From NCBI GenBank assembly GCA_947571775.1, contig CANOZK010000009.1, forward strand, positions 50,381 through 114,380: a DNA stretch of 64,000 nucleotides. Direction: 5' to 3'. Below, in pieces: positions 8,323 to 15,637 of this stretch. The translations under genes were made by a program, and so were the position numbers. Position 1 is the stretch's first letter. Each line of letters starts with the position of its first letter. Origin of the DNA: an uncultured Lachnospiraceae bacterium. Its GTDB lineage: Bacteria > Bacillota > Clostridia > Lachnospirales > Lachnospiraceae. Under the pieces are notes generated by a model that was not told the DNA's origin, did not search any database, and saw only the letters and a list, made by a program, of their open reading frames with translations.

Positions 8323-8910
8323 TTATGAAAAATCTTCACGCTGGTCTTGGATTAGAAAGTTTTCCAGACCAGCCCGGATAAACTGATCGATGGTCTGCTG
8401 TATTTTGCCCCAGTCGGTACACTGGTTTTTCAGCATCATGCGGTTAATCGCAAGGCAGCCATTCATCTGAAAGTAGAAGACAGCTTCCGCCTGCTCAAAG
8501 GTCAGGAGGCTGTTTTTCATCAGACGTGTAACGAAATTTTCTTTGCCCAAGTTACACAGTTTTTCCAGCATTCGGGCGGAAGTCACATCATCAAAGAAAA
8601 GAACCTGATAATGAGGAGAGGAGCGTATTTTTTCACAGAACGGATACGTGCAGCTCAGCTTGTAAGGACAGAGTACATGATCCAGAACGCTTGAGGTATC
8701 CGAGAGAAAATCGTCTAAAATCTCATTGAGTACATCGTCTATATCGTAGTAGTGAAGATAAAAGGTGCCGCGGTTCATTTCTGCTTTTTTGCATATTTCG
8801 GTCACTGTGATTTTACTATATGATTTGATTTTCAATTCTTCTAAGAATATATCTTTGATGGTCTGGCGGGTGTATCTGGTGCGCCGGTCGGTTTTACGTG
8901 ATTTTTCCAT
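8323..8910 (-). CDS. TetR/AcrR-family regulator (paralogue 2)
   Basis: A 195-aa TetR protein from ATG 8910, convergent to the sirtuin operon. HTH region: KITVTEICKKAEMNRGTFYLHYYDIDDVLNEILDD in part, close to the same region of paralogue 1 at 5068-5664. The C-terminal ligand domains also align loosely (PHYQVLFFDD versus PKYRILFLDE). Its promoter region is shared with the divergent MoxR/VWA operon and contains a palindrome at 8929-8954. It is likely autoregulated and may control the plus-strand MoxR-CooC genes. Confidence 0.85.
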   Translation of the reverse strand: MEKSRKTDRRTRYTRQTIKDIFLEELKIKSYSKITVTEICKKAEMNRGTFYLHYYDIDDVLNEILDDFLSDTSSVLDHVLCPYKLSCTYPFCEKIRSSPHYQVLFFDDVTSARMLEKLCNLGKENFVTRLMKNSLLTFEQAEAVFYFQMNGCLAINRMMLKNQCTDWGKIQQTIDQFIRAGLENFLIQDQREDFS

Positions 8911-8928
8911 AGGTTTCTCCTTTGATTA

Positions 8929-8954
8929 CTGAACAATTTTTTGACTTTGTTCAG
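8929..8954. promoter_or_regulatory. Operator candidate for TetR paralogue 2
   Basis: Inverted repeat CTGAACA - 12 bp - TGTTCAG, located just upstream of the tetR start and inside the divergent control region. The arm size and site fit a TetR dimer. Confidence 0.5.
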
Positions 8955-8982
8955 AAACATATCAATGTGAAATCATTGATGA

Positions 8983-9031
8983 TTGAACTTTTCTATGAGT
9001 CTATTATAATGAGTTTGACACTAAAAATCAA
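8983..9031. promoter_or_regulatory. Overlapping divergent promoters (tetR 2 and MoxR operon)
   Basis: Plus strand: TTGAAC (8983-8988), 16-bp spacer, TATAAT (9005-9010), towards the AAA ATPase. Minus strand: TTGATT (9031-9026), 17-bp spacer, TATAAT (9008-9003), towards tetR. The two -10 boxes share bases, so the promoters would compete. Confidence 0.55.
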
Positions 9032-9114
9032 CAATATGTTCAAAAACTGACGTATTGTTATAGAAAGACGGGTGAAAACATCTGGGGGAAAACTGGATAG
9101 AAATACAAGACTAC

Positions 9115-10014
9115 TTGAAAGCACAGGAAATAGATAACGACCTGATTGCCGAACTCAAAGAGTTCAGGCAGGCATACACCGTAGATGAATTGGTACAAGA
9201 ACGGGTGTCGCTGCCGGATATTTTATTTTATGGGAAGGATATTCTGGAAATGTCTGTATCATCCCTCCTTCAGGGGGACAACCTTCTGCTCTCAGGCGCA
9301 AAGGCTACTGGAAAAAACGTGCTTTGCGAAACGCTGGCGTGGCTGTTTGGGAGACCGGCCTATGATATTTCGTTTCATGTAAACACGGATAGTGCCTCTT
9401 TGATTGGAACAGACACCTTTATTGCGAATGAAGTCCGCCTTAGAAAAGGGCCAATTTATCAATGCGCCGAGTTCGGAGGGTTTGGAATACTAGATGAAAT
9501 CAACATGGCAAAAAACGATGCCGTTTCCGTGCTCCACGCCGCGCTTGACCACCGCAGAAGAATTGATGTTCCCGGATACGATAGAATTTCACTGCATCCG
9601 GCAACCCGGTTTATCGGCACGATGAATTATGGATATGCCGGGACAAGGGAATTGAATGAAGCGCTGGTTTCCCGTTTCATGGTTGTGGACATGCCTGCGC
9701 TTGACGGGAGTAACCTCCTCTTTTTGCTGAAGCAGCATTTTAAAGATGCGAGGAACGAATCGTTGGAAGCGTTTGCGGGGCTGTTCCTAGATCTGCAAGA
9801 CAAAGCATACCATGGGGAAATATCAACAAAATCCCTGGATTTGCGCGGTTTGATTTCCGCCATAAAAGCCATAAGAAGCGGACTTTCTCCGATTAAAGCA
9901 ATCCGCATGGGAATTGTGAATAAAAGCTTTGACGTGTTTGAAAAGGAGATGATAGAGGATGTGGCAGCCACCCGGATTCCATCTTCTTGGACGAGGCGCG
10001 ATATATGGGAGTAA
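9115..10014 (+). CDS. MoxR-like AAA+ ATPase with GKN Walker A
   Basis: A 299-aa ATPase. The start is uncertain: TTG 9115 is used, but the frame is open back to 9076 and GGGGG at 9084-9088 could serve another non-ATG start. The Walker A motif is GAKATGKN, with Asn where Ser/Thr is normal; I recall this in a distinct Clostridial subfamily, so it is probably not damage. Walker B is FGILDEIN; sensor 1 is FIGTMNYG. MoxR ATPases work with VWA proteins to remodel or insert cofactors in metalloenzymes. The VWA partner gene overlaps or directly follows, and two CooC ATPases lie downstream, which points to metal-site maturation. Confidence 0.8.
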   Translation: MKAQEIDNDLIAELKEFRQAYTVDELVQERVSLPDILFYGKDILEMSVSSLLQGDNLLLSGAKATGKNVLCETLAWLFGRPAYDISFHVNTDSASLIGTDTFIANEVRLRKGPIYQCAEFGGFGILDEINMAKNDAVSVLHAALDHRRRIDVPGYDRISLHPATRFIGTMNYGYAGTRELNEALVSRFMVVDMPALDGSNLLFLLKQHFKDARNESLEAFAGLFLDLQDKAYHGEISTKSLDLRGLISAIKAIRSGLSPIKAIRMGIVNKSFDVFEKEMIEDVAATRIPSSWTRRDIWE

Positions 10015-10043
10015 ATCGCAGGAAGGGCGGAAATTGCCGACAA

Positions 10044-11864
10044 ATGGAAAAACCATTGGAAGAACATCAGTTGGAAATCGAGAACCGAATAAAAAACCTG
10101 TTCTGGACAGTCAGCGGCGATTATACCCTGGAGTTTGAGCCGGATATAAAAGATTATGCCAGGTCAAAGCACCGCACACTCTACGAAGCCATAAAGCAGG
10201 GCGCGTTTGCCAGACATTATGATTCGGATAAACTGGGGTTGTACTTGATGAAGAAACTATATCTTTCAGCGGACGAGGGGCTGCTTCTGGAACTTGCCCG
10301 TTTGTGCATAGATGCCGCTGTCTATCCGCTCCTTCAAAAGGACCGTCTTGGAGCAGAGGAAATAAGGGCGGAGGCATTCCAGGAGCAGTTGGAGAATATG
10401 GAAAATATTCCTGAACAGGACATTCTTGGCCAGGTAAAGGCTCTGATTATGGTGCAGACTTTACAGGAAATGGGAAAAGAAAACACAAAGGGAATGATTC
10501 ACGCAGGGAGGAACGGCTGCCCCGAACAGGTAAGATTTTTGAAAGACGAGATTTCCGCGCTGGGGTGTGCGAAGGATACGGACGATGTGATAGCGGCCAT
10601 AGAAAAAATCTATAATTCTGTCCTGGATCCTTCTTTTGAAAGCAGGAATGGCAATCTGGAACAGGTAATGAAATTTCCCACCATGTCGCTGGCGCAAGAC
10701 GCCCGGCAGGAATGTATGACAGACGAACAGATGGAGGGGGTGATCCAGAAATATCTTTCCAGCCTGAAGAAAAAAATGATGAGCCTGGAGATAAAAGATG
10801 ATAAGAAAAAATCAGCGTTTTCAGACGGCAAATCAAACGGGGATGAAACACAGGCGGAAGAAATCGATCCGCAGACTGTGAAGAGGGTTCGGGAATATGT
10901 GGAATTGAATTATGGGAAATCTTATCTGAGCGCACTGGAGCAGGAAAGGATGAACCGAAAGTTCTGCAACGGGATCCACAAAGGCTGCACGTTATATTTA
11001 ACAGACGGAATTTTACAAAATCCTGTCATGAAGAACAATCAATACCGCTTTTCCCAGCTCCAGTTTGAGAAAAACCAGGCGTATTATGGAAACAATCACC
11101 GAATCCTAAAAAGAAACATTGCGATTCTGGCAGATTCTTTGAAAAAAGCTTTTGTACTCAGAAACGACCATTATGTCAGCCGATCCACAACCGGGCAGTT
11201 ATCTCCGAACAGGTTGTGGAAGCTCACACGGACAAAGGATGATAAGCTGTTTGACCAAAAAAAGAAATCGGAGAATTCAGAATTTGTCGTAGATATCCTT
11301 CTGGATTCCAGCGGTTCACAGATGAAAAGGCAGTCCCAGGTGGCGGCGCAGGGCTATATCATCAGTGAAGCGTTAAGTGAGATAGGAATTCCGCATCGTG
11401 TTTCTGGATATTGCGCTTTTTGGGGTTATACAGTACTTCAGAGATTCCGCGATTATGAGGATGCCAGGGAAGCAAACAATAGAATTTTTGAGTTTCGGGC
11501 TTACGCGAATAACAGGGACGGACTTGCGCTGAAAACGGTCTGCGCTTCCCTTACAGAAAGGCCGGAAGAAAATAAAATCCTGATTGTTTTAAGCGATGGA
11601 AAACCCTGCGATATGAGCGTCAAACGGCCAGGGATAAAGCAGCCAGCCATTTATGACGGGGAAGCAGCTGTCAAAGATACTGCTTTCGAGGTGCGCAGGG
11701 CAAGAAATCAGGGGATATCTGTGATTGGCATTTTTGCAGGAAGCGAAATAGATCTTCCGATAGAAAAACGTATTTTCGGGAAGGATTTCGCCTATATCCG
11801 CGATATCAGTAATTTTTCACGTATGGTAGGTACGTTTTTGCGCAGGCAGATCGACGCGGAGTGA
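10044..11864 (+). CDS. VWA-domain protein, CobT/NorD-like partner of MoxR
   Basis: A 606-aa protein. ATG 10044 is preferred; the frame is open upstream through ATG 9987 and 10005, and the ribosome site is weak, so coupling to the ATPase gene is possible. The first 400 residues are helical, with charged stretches. The C-terminal third is a von Willebrand A domain with an intact MIDAS motif (LDSSGSQ at about residues 418-424), the later metal-loop region, and VLSDGKPCD. This layout matches CobT of cobaltochelatase and NorD, which act with MoxR/CobS-type ATPases. The stop codon overlaps a GTG that opens the 29-residue CxxC frame. Confidence 0.8.
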   Translation: MEKPLEEHQLEIENRIKNLFWTVSGDYTLEFEPDIKDYARSKHRTLYEAIKQGAFARHYDSDKLGLYLMKKLYLSADEGLLLELARLCIDAAVYPLLQKDRLGAEEIRAEAFQEQLENMENIPEQDILGQVKALIMVQTLQEMGKENTKGMIHAGRNGCPEQVRFLKDEISALGCAKDTDDVIAAIEKIYNSVLDPSFESRNGNLEQVMKFPTMSLAQDARQECMTDEQMEGVIQKYLSSLKKKMMSLEIKDDKKKSAFSDGKSNGDETQAEEIDPQTVKRVREYVELNYGKSYLSALEQERMNRKFCNGIHKGCTLYLTDGILQNPVMKNNQYRFSQLQFEKNQAYYGNNHRILKRNIAILADSLKKAFVLRNDHYVSRSTTGQLSPNRLWKLTRTKDDKLFDQKKKSENSEFVVDILLDSSGSQMKRQSQVAAQGYIISEALSEIGIPHRVSGYCAFWGYTVLQRFRDYEDAREANNRIFEFRAYANNRDGLALKTVCASLTERPEENKILIVLSDGKPCDMSVKRPGIKQPAIYDGEAAVKDTAFEVRRARNQGISVIGIFAGSEIDLPIEKRIFGKDFAYIRDISNFSRMVGTFLRRQIDAE

Positions 11865-11950
11865 GCAAAAGGAGGATGACAGTAAGCGACAGTGTGTGTG
11901 AGGCGTGCGGATATCTTCTGCCGGAAGGATCCGATTTGGATGAGGAATAG
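11861..11950 (+). CDS. 29-residue CxxC micro-protein, rubredoxin-knuckle-like
   Basis: A short frame whose GTG overlaps the VWA stop codon (GTGA), the usual form of translational coupling. An internal ATG at 11876 would give 24 residues. The product contains CEACGYLLPEGSDLDEE, which looks like the first metal knuckle of a rubredoxin (CxxCGY, then acidic GD-type residues) with the second knuckle missing. A single CxxC could bind metal as a dimer or on a partner. It lies between VWA and CooC genes with an otherwise tight layout. It could be chance, as it is very short. Confidence 0.4.
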   Translation: MSKRRMTVSDSVCEACGYLLPEGSDLDEE

Positions 11951-11965
11951 AAAGGGGTAAATCAA

Positions 11966-12736
11966 ATGGGACATATCATAGCAGTGGCCGGTAAAGGCGG
12001 CGTCGGAAAAACAACATTATGCGGATTATTGATTCAGTATCTATGCGAGAGCGGGAAAAAGCCTGTGCTGGCCGTGGATGCGGACGCAAACGCGAATTTA
12101 AACGAAGTCCTTGGCGTGGAAGTGGAGGTCACATTGGGAGAATTACGGGAGGAAATCGAGCGGGCCGGTGTAGACAGCCGCTATCAGATTCCGGCGGGAA
12201 TGACAAAACAGGCTTATCTGGAAACGCGGCTGGCGCATGCGGTTGCGGAAGAAGACGATTATGATTTGATGGTTATGGGACGTACTCAGGGACAGGGGTG
12301 TTACTGTTTTGTAAACGGTCTGGTTCAGACGCAGGTTCAGAAGCTCCAGAGTCATTACCCTTATGTGGTGGTGGATAATGAGGCCGGCATGGAGCATATC
12401 AGCCGGGGTCTGATCCCGTCTATGGAGACCGCCATATTAGTCAGCGACTGTTCCAGACGGGGCGTGCAGGCGGCAGGCAGGATTGCGGCTTTGATGAAAG
12501 AACTGAATTTCAAACCAAAGACCGTAGGTTTGATTATAAATCGCGCTTTGCAGGGCAAGCTGGATGAAGGAACGCTAGAAGAAGTCAACAAGCAGGGACT
12601 GAACCTGTTGGGCGTGGTGCCTCATGACCAGAACGTATATCAGTATGACTGCGACGGGAGACCGATTGTCCGGCTTCCAAAAGATTCACCTGTGCGAAGC
12701 GCGCTTCATGATATTGTACGCAAGCTTGGATTGTAG
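11966..12736 (+). CDS. cooC: CooC-family nickel-insertion ATPase (1)
   Basis: A 256-aa P-loop ATPase of the MinD/CooC group, ATG 11966 after AAAGGGG. The deviant Walker A GKGGVGKTT is at residues 10-18. GCYCFVN has the C112-x-C114 pair that binds nickel in CooC dimers, and VVDNEAGMEHISRG is the switch II/Walker B region. CooC loads nickel into the C-cluster of CO dehydrogenase, and the related AcsF loads acetyl-CoA synthase. Neither target enzyme is encoded in the window. It shares an operon with the MoxR/VWA pair and a second CooC. Confidence 0.88.
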   Translation: MGHIIAVAGKGGVGKTTLCGLLIQYLCESGKKPVLAVDADANANLNEVLGVEVEVTLGELREEIERAGVDSRYQIPAGMTKQAYLETRLAHAVAEEDDYDLMVMGRTQGQGCYCFVNGLVQTQVQKLQSHYPYVVVDNEAGMEHISRGLIPSMETAILVSDCSRRGVQAAGRIAALMKELNFKPKTVGLIINRALQGKLDEGTLEEVNKQGLNLLGVVPHDQNVYQYDCDGRPIVRLPKDSPVRSALHDIVRKLGL

Positions 12737-12748
12737 GAGGCAAAGCAG

Positions 12749-12985
12749 ATGCGTTTGGAAAAAATACAGGATTATCTGCGCCAAAAAGGATGGAAGTACC
12801 ATTATACAGAAGAATTCGGTTGCGGAAGCATCGACTGGGAGTATCGGGGACTTACCTACCATGTATGGGAGTTTTCAGAAAACGGCGCGCAAAGCAATGT
12901 GAAAATGGCGGGAAAAATGGAAGATTATTTTGGAGACTACGAAGAGAAAATTATGGAATTAATAGAGGGGTGGGCGAAGATATGA
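12749..12985 (+). CDS. Small conserved protein between cooC genes
   Basis: A 78-aa protein, ATG 12749 after AGGAGGC. The sequence is rich in aromatic and acidic residues (GWKYHYTEE, GCGSIDWEYRGLTYHVWEF). I recall similar short proteins in Clostridia, with no established function. There are no membrane segments. Its stop overlaps the start of the second cooC (ATGA), so the two are translated together, which suggests a role in the same maturation task. Confidence 0.7.
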   Translation: MRLEKIQDYLRQKGWKYHYTEEFGCGSIDWEYRGLTYHVWEFSENGAQSNVKMAGKMEDYFGDYEEKIMELIEGWAKI

Positions 12986-13755
12986 AGATTGCAGTAACGG
13001 GAAAAGGCGGCGTCGGCAAGACTACCATAGCAGCGGTACTTGCAAAGCTTTATGCAGAGGAAGGACACAGAGTGGTCGCCGCGGATGCCGATCCGGACGC
13101 CAATTTGGGTCTTGCGCTTGGATTTCCAGAAGAATTGTTGGATGAGATTGTTCCAATCACAGCGCTAAAGAAGCTGATTGAAGAGAGAACAGGGGCAAGT
13201 GAGGATCCTACTTTTTACAAACTGAATCCAAAGGTAGACGACATACCCGATACTTATGGAAAAGAATACCAAGGGATAAAACTTTTACTGCTTGGCACTG
13301 TGGAGACGGCGGGAGGCGGCTGTGTCTGCCCAGAAAATGCAATTTTAAGAAGGCTTATCAACAATCTGGTATTGCACAGGAAGGATGTTGCGATTCTGGA
13401 CATGGAGGCCGGGCTGGAGCATTTCGGAAGGGCGACGACCCAGGGTGTGGATCGGTTTATTGTGGTGATCGAACCTGGAGCCAGAAGCATTCAGACATAT
13501 AGAAACGTAAAACGTCTGGCTAAAGATCTGGGTGTGCCGGAAGTTGGTGTGATTGCCAATAAGGTGAGAAATATGGAGGACGAGCGTTTTATCCTTACAT
13601 ATATTCCAAAGGAAGAATTTCTGGGATTTGTCCACTACAATACTGAGGTCGCGGATGCGGACAGAAACGGCGTTTCTCCCTACGACTTCTGTAAAACAGC
13701 GACAGAAGAAATTAGAAAAATAAAGGAAAATCTGCTTTTTTGTCCAAAACATTGA
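12982..13755 (+). CDS. cooC: CooC-family nickel-insertion ATPase (2)
   Basis: A 257-aa ATPase. ATG 12982 is chosen over an upstream frame because it overlaps the previous stop as ATGA and yields the classic MKIAVTGKGGVGKTT N-terminus. The nickel-site cysteines are C114 and C116 in GGGCVCPEN, closer to classical CooC than the first copy. DADPDANLG is the second lysine-loop region. It is the last gene of the cluster before a pseudogene wreck. Two different CooC proteins in one operon without cooS or acsB is unusual; the clients must be encoded elsewhere. Confidence 0.9.
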   Translation: MKIAVTGKGGVGKTTIAAVLAKLYAEEGHRVVAADADPDANLGLALGFPEELLDEIVPITALKKLIEERTGASEDPTFYKLNPKVDDIPDTYGKEYQGIKLLLLGTVETAGGGCVCPENAILRRLINNLVLHRKDVAILDMEAGLEHFGRATTQGVDRFIVVIEPGARSIQTYRNVKRLAKDLGVPEVGVIANKVRNMEDERFILTYIPKEEFLGFVHYNTEVADADRNGVSPYDFCKTATEEIRKIKENLLFCPKH

Positions 13756-13770
13756 CATAAATTCAATACA

Positions 13771-14174
13771 AGAAAACATATCACACCGGCCGCTGCGGAG
13801 GTTTCTTATCAGATGGTGTCAAGCAACAGCGCGGAAAGCAGTGTAGACAACAGCTCTTTTCAGGTGCCAAACACGCAGGGATTGCAGGAGCAGGTGACGG
13901 CAAGACTTTGTCTATACGCAGTACGATGCCGAAAGCGGCGCTCTTTCCGAGGAAACAGAAGTACAGATCGGAATATGGGATGCGGGATTGGCGTGGGGCT
14001 GTCCTGGACGATATTGAAAATTATCTCTGTGGCGTTGGATCAGGCATTCCGGTTGTCCGGGCAGGTTCTGGCGATTGCGGCGGGTTTTTCTGTGGCCATT
14101 GGCATGCTGTTCGGCGTCTATCCGGCCAATCAAGCGGCAAAGAAACATCCGAAGCTCTCCGCCACATGAATTAA
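13771..14174 (+). pseudogene. Wreck of a MacA/MacB-like exporter
   Basis: Fragments in three frames. About 13771-13890 reads as a low-complexity linker of an RND/HlyD adaptor (SSVDNSSFQVPNTQG). About 13903-13990 in another frame gives DFVYTQYDAESGALSEETEV, like the final beta domain of MacA-type adaptors. About 14000-14150 gives SWTILKIIS ... AAGFSVAIGMLFGVYPANQAAKK, the last part of an FtsX/MacB permease; its end continues in another frame as EALRHMN, the normal family terminus. The central parts of both genes are missing. It is therefore a deletion remnant of a macAB-type operon, with later frameshifts. Confidence 0.7.
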
Positions 14175-14176
14175 TT

Positions 14177-15325
14177 TTATCCCTGGAATAATTTTGCAGT
14201 TTTCTCCATTCGTTCGGCAATTTTCACACCGAAGGGACAGCGGCTTTCACATTCTTGGCAGCCGATACAGGCGTCGGCAGAATGCTCCAGCGCAAGGTAA
14301 TGCGCTTTTACTGTGGCAGGTATCTCAGGCTGCATAACAGCTAGGTCATAATACTTATTTACCATGGCAATATCAATCTCGGCAGGGCAGGGCTTGCAAT
14401 GGCCGCAATAGGTACATTCCCCCTGACTGAATGTATGGCGGGGAGCATGGGCCAGTACGCTGGCATAATCTTTTTCCTCTGCGGTTGCGTTTTCGTAAGC
14501 CGCCGCCTGCTCTATGTGCTCCGGGGTGTCGTATCCAGCCATCACAGCCGCAACTGCGGGCCGGGTCAGACAGTAATGAATACATTGCACCGGAGTCAGA
14601 GCCACGCCGAATGGGGAACGCTTTGCGTCGAACAGACGTCCGCCGGCAAAAGGCTTCATAACTGTGAGTCCAACATCGTTTTGCTCGCACAGCCGGTAAA
14701 GTTTGGCTCTTTCTGGATCGATGCCGCCCAGATCCGCCTGATATTCCTCGACAAAATAGTTGTCAAGGTTATCTGTGGGCGGGAGCAGATCAAAGGCCGG
14801 ATTGATGCTGAACAGGATCATTTCCACGAGTCCGCTCTTTACCGCCCGTATCGCCATAGCGGGGTTGTGGGTGCTCATGCCGATGTGTCGGATTTTCCCG
14901 GACTCCTTCAATTCTTTTACATACTGCAAAAAAGGCCCGTTCACAGCGTCTTCCCAGTCGCTTTCCTGATCGATGAAATGCATCATGCCAAGATCGATGT
15001 AGTCCGTTTGCAGGCGAGTCAGCAAATCCTCAAAAGCCGTCCGGCATTTTTCCACATCGCGGGTGCGGACATACTGTCCGCCTTGCCAGGTGGAACCAAT
15101 ATGCCCTTGAATCAGCCACCGTTCCTGTCTGCCGGAAAGAATTTTTCCGATATTCGTGCGCACATTCGGATCCGACATCCAGCAGTCCAAGATGTTGATT
15201 CCGAGTGCTTCCGCGCGGTCTATGAGTGCTTGGCACTCTTCTTTATTGTGACGCTCCAGCCATTCTGCGCCGAAACCGATTTCACTTACCATCAAATTGG
15301 TCTTTCCAAGTCTGCGATACTGCAT
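14177..15325 (-). CDS. Aldo/keto reductase with C-terminal 4Fe-4S ferredoxin domain
   Basis: A 382-aa protein. ATG 15325 is used because AGGAGGT lies 6 bases before it and MQYRRLGKTNLMVSEIGFGAE is the canonical family start. Residues 1-280 form an aldo/keto reductase barrel (DLGMMHFID, HIGMSTHNP, KPFAGGRL). The end carries two cysteine clusters, CTYCGHCKPCP and CIGCQECESRCPFGV, for two 4Fe-4S clusters. Members are flavin-free oxidoreductases of unknown substrate in anaerobes. It is a single gene with no visible partner. Confidence 0.9.
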   Translation of the reverse strand: MQYRRLGKTNLMVSEIGFGAEWLERHNKEECQALIDRAEALGINILDCWMSDPNVRTNIGKILSGRQERWLIQGHIGSTWQGGQYVRTRDVEKCRTAFEDLLTRLQTDYIDLGMMHFIDQESDWEDAVNGPFLQYVKELKESGKIRHIGMSTHNPAMAIRAVKSGLVEMILFSINPAFDLLPPTDNLDNYFVEEYQADLGGIDPERAKLYRLCEQNDVGLTVMKPFAGGRLFDAKRSPFGVALTPVQCIHYCLTRPAVAAVMAGYDTPEHIEQAAAYENATAEEKDYASVLAHAPRHTFSQGECTYCGHCKPCPAEIDIAMVNKYYDLAVMQPEIPATVKAHYLALEHSADACIGCQECESRCPFGVKIAERMEKTAKLFQG

Positions 15326-15453
15326 GATGTACCTCCTGCTATATTGTGATTTCACCGTTTGTTGGGTTTTATTCTAACATACGGATATAGAGTTTTCAAT
15401 TTGTTTTTCAATGGCGCGGGGAAATCCGCAAGGTCTCCGCTTCGTTCCGGTCG

Positions 15454-15484
15454 TTGCTAACCAAGCGCCACTGGCGCTTAGCAA
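15454..15484. repeat. Long hairpin in a Clostridial intergenic repeat
   Basis: TTGCTAA and TTAGCAA enclose a second pair AGCGCC/GGCGCT, giving a nearly perfect stem. The surrounding text (15411-15505) shares GGGGAAATC..GCAA and GCGCTTTTGGTAC with 20740-20782, so it belongs to a dispersed intergenic repeat family. Confidence 0.6.
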
Positions 15485-15559
15485 CCCCGGCGCTTTTGGT
15501 ACTTTTCTCGCAGAAGAGTACATAATTGCCTATGTGTCTGCAAAAATTGGAAAAAAGGC

Positions 15560-15588
15560 TTGACACAATAATCTTACAAGTGTAATAT
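15560..15588 (+). promoter_or_regulatory. Promoter of mecA-like gene with BlaI operator
   Basis: TTGACA (15560-15565), exactly 17 bp, TAATAT (15583-15588). The palindrome TTACAAGTGTAA (15574-15585) covers the end of the spacer and the -10 box. TTACAnnTGTAA is the BlaI/MecI recognition core, and a matching copy is found before blaI (19957-19968). Confidence 0.85.
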
Positions 15589-15637
15589 TTAGAAAAAATA
15601 AAATCAAAAGAAAAGGGTTCAAGCTGAGGAGAACATA

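Noticed and set aside
14399..15349. Long plus-strand frame (316 codons) opposite the aldo/keto reductase
   Set aside because: It is antisense to a protein with complete barrel and Fe-S motifs, and has no family resemblance or ribosome site.
15411..15505. Transposon end or attachment site
   Set aside because: Only short matches to 20740-20782; no transposase or target duplication is seen, so it is listed as an intergenic repeat.
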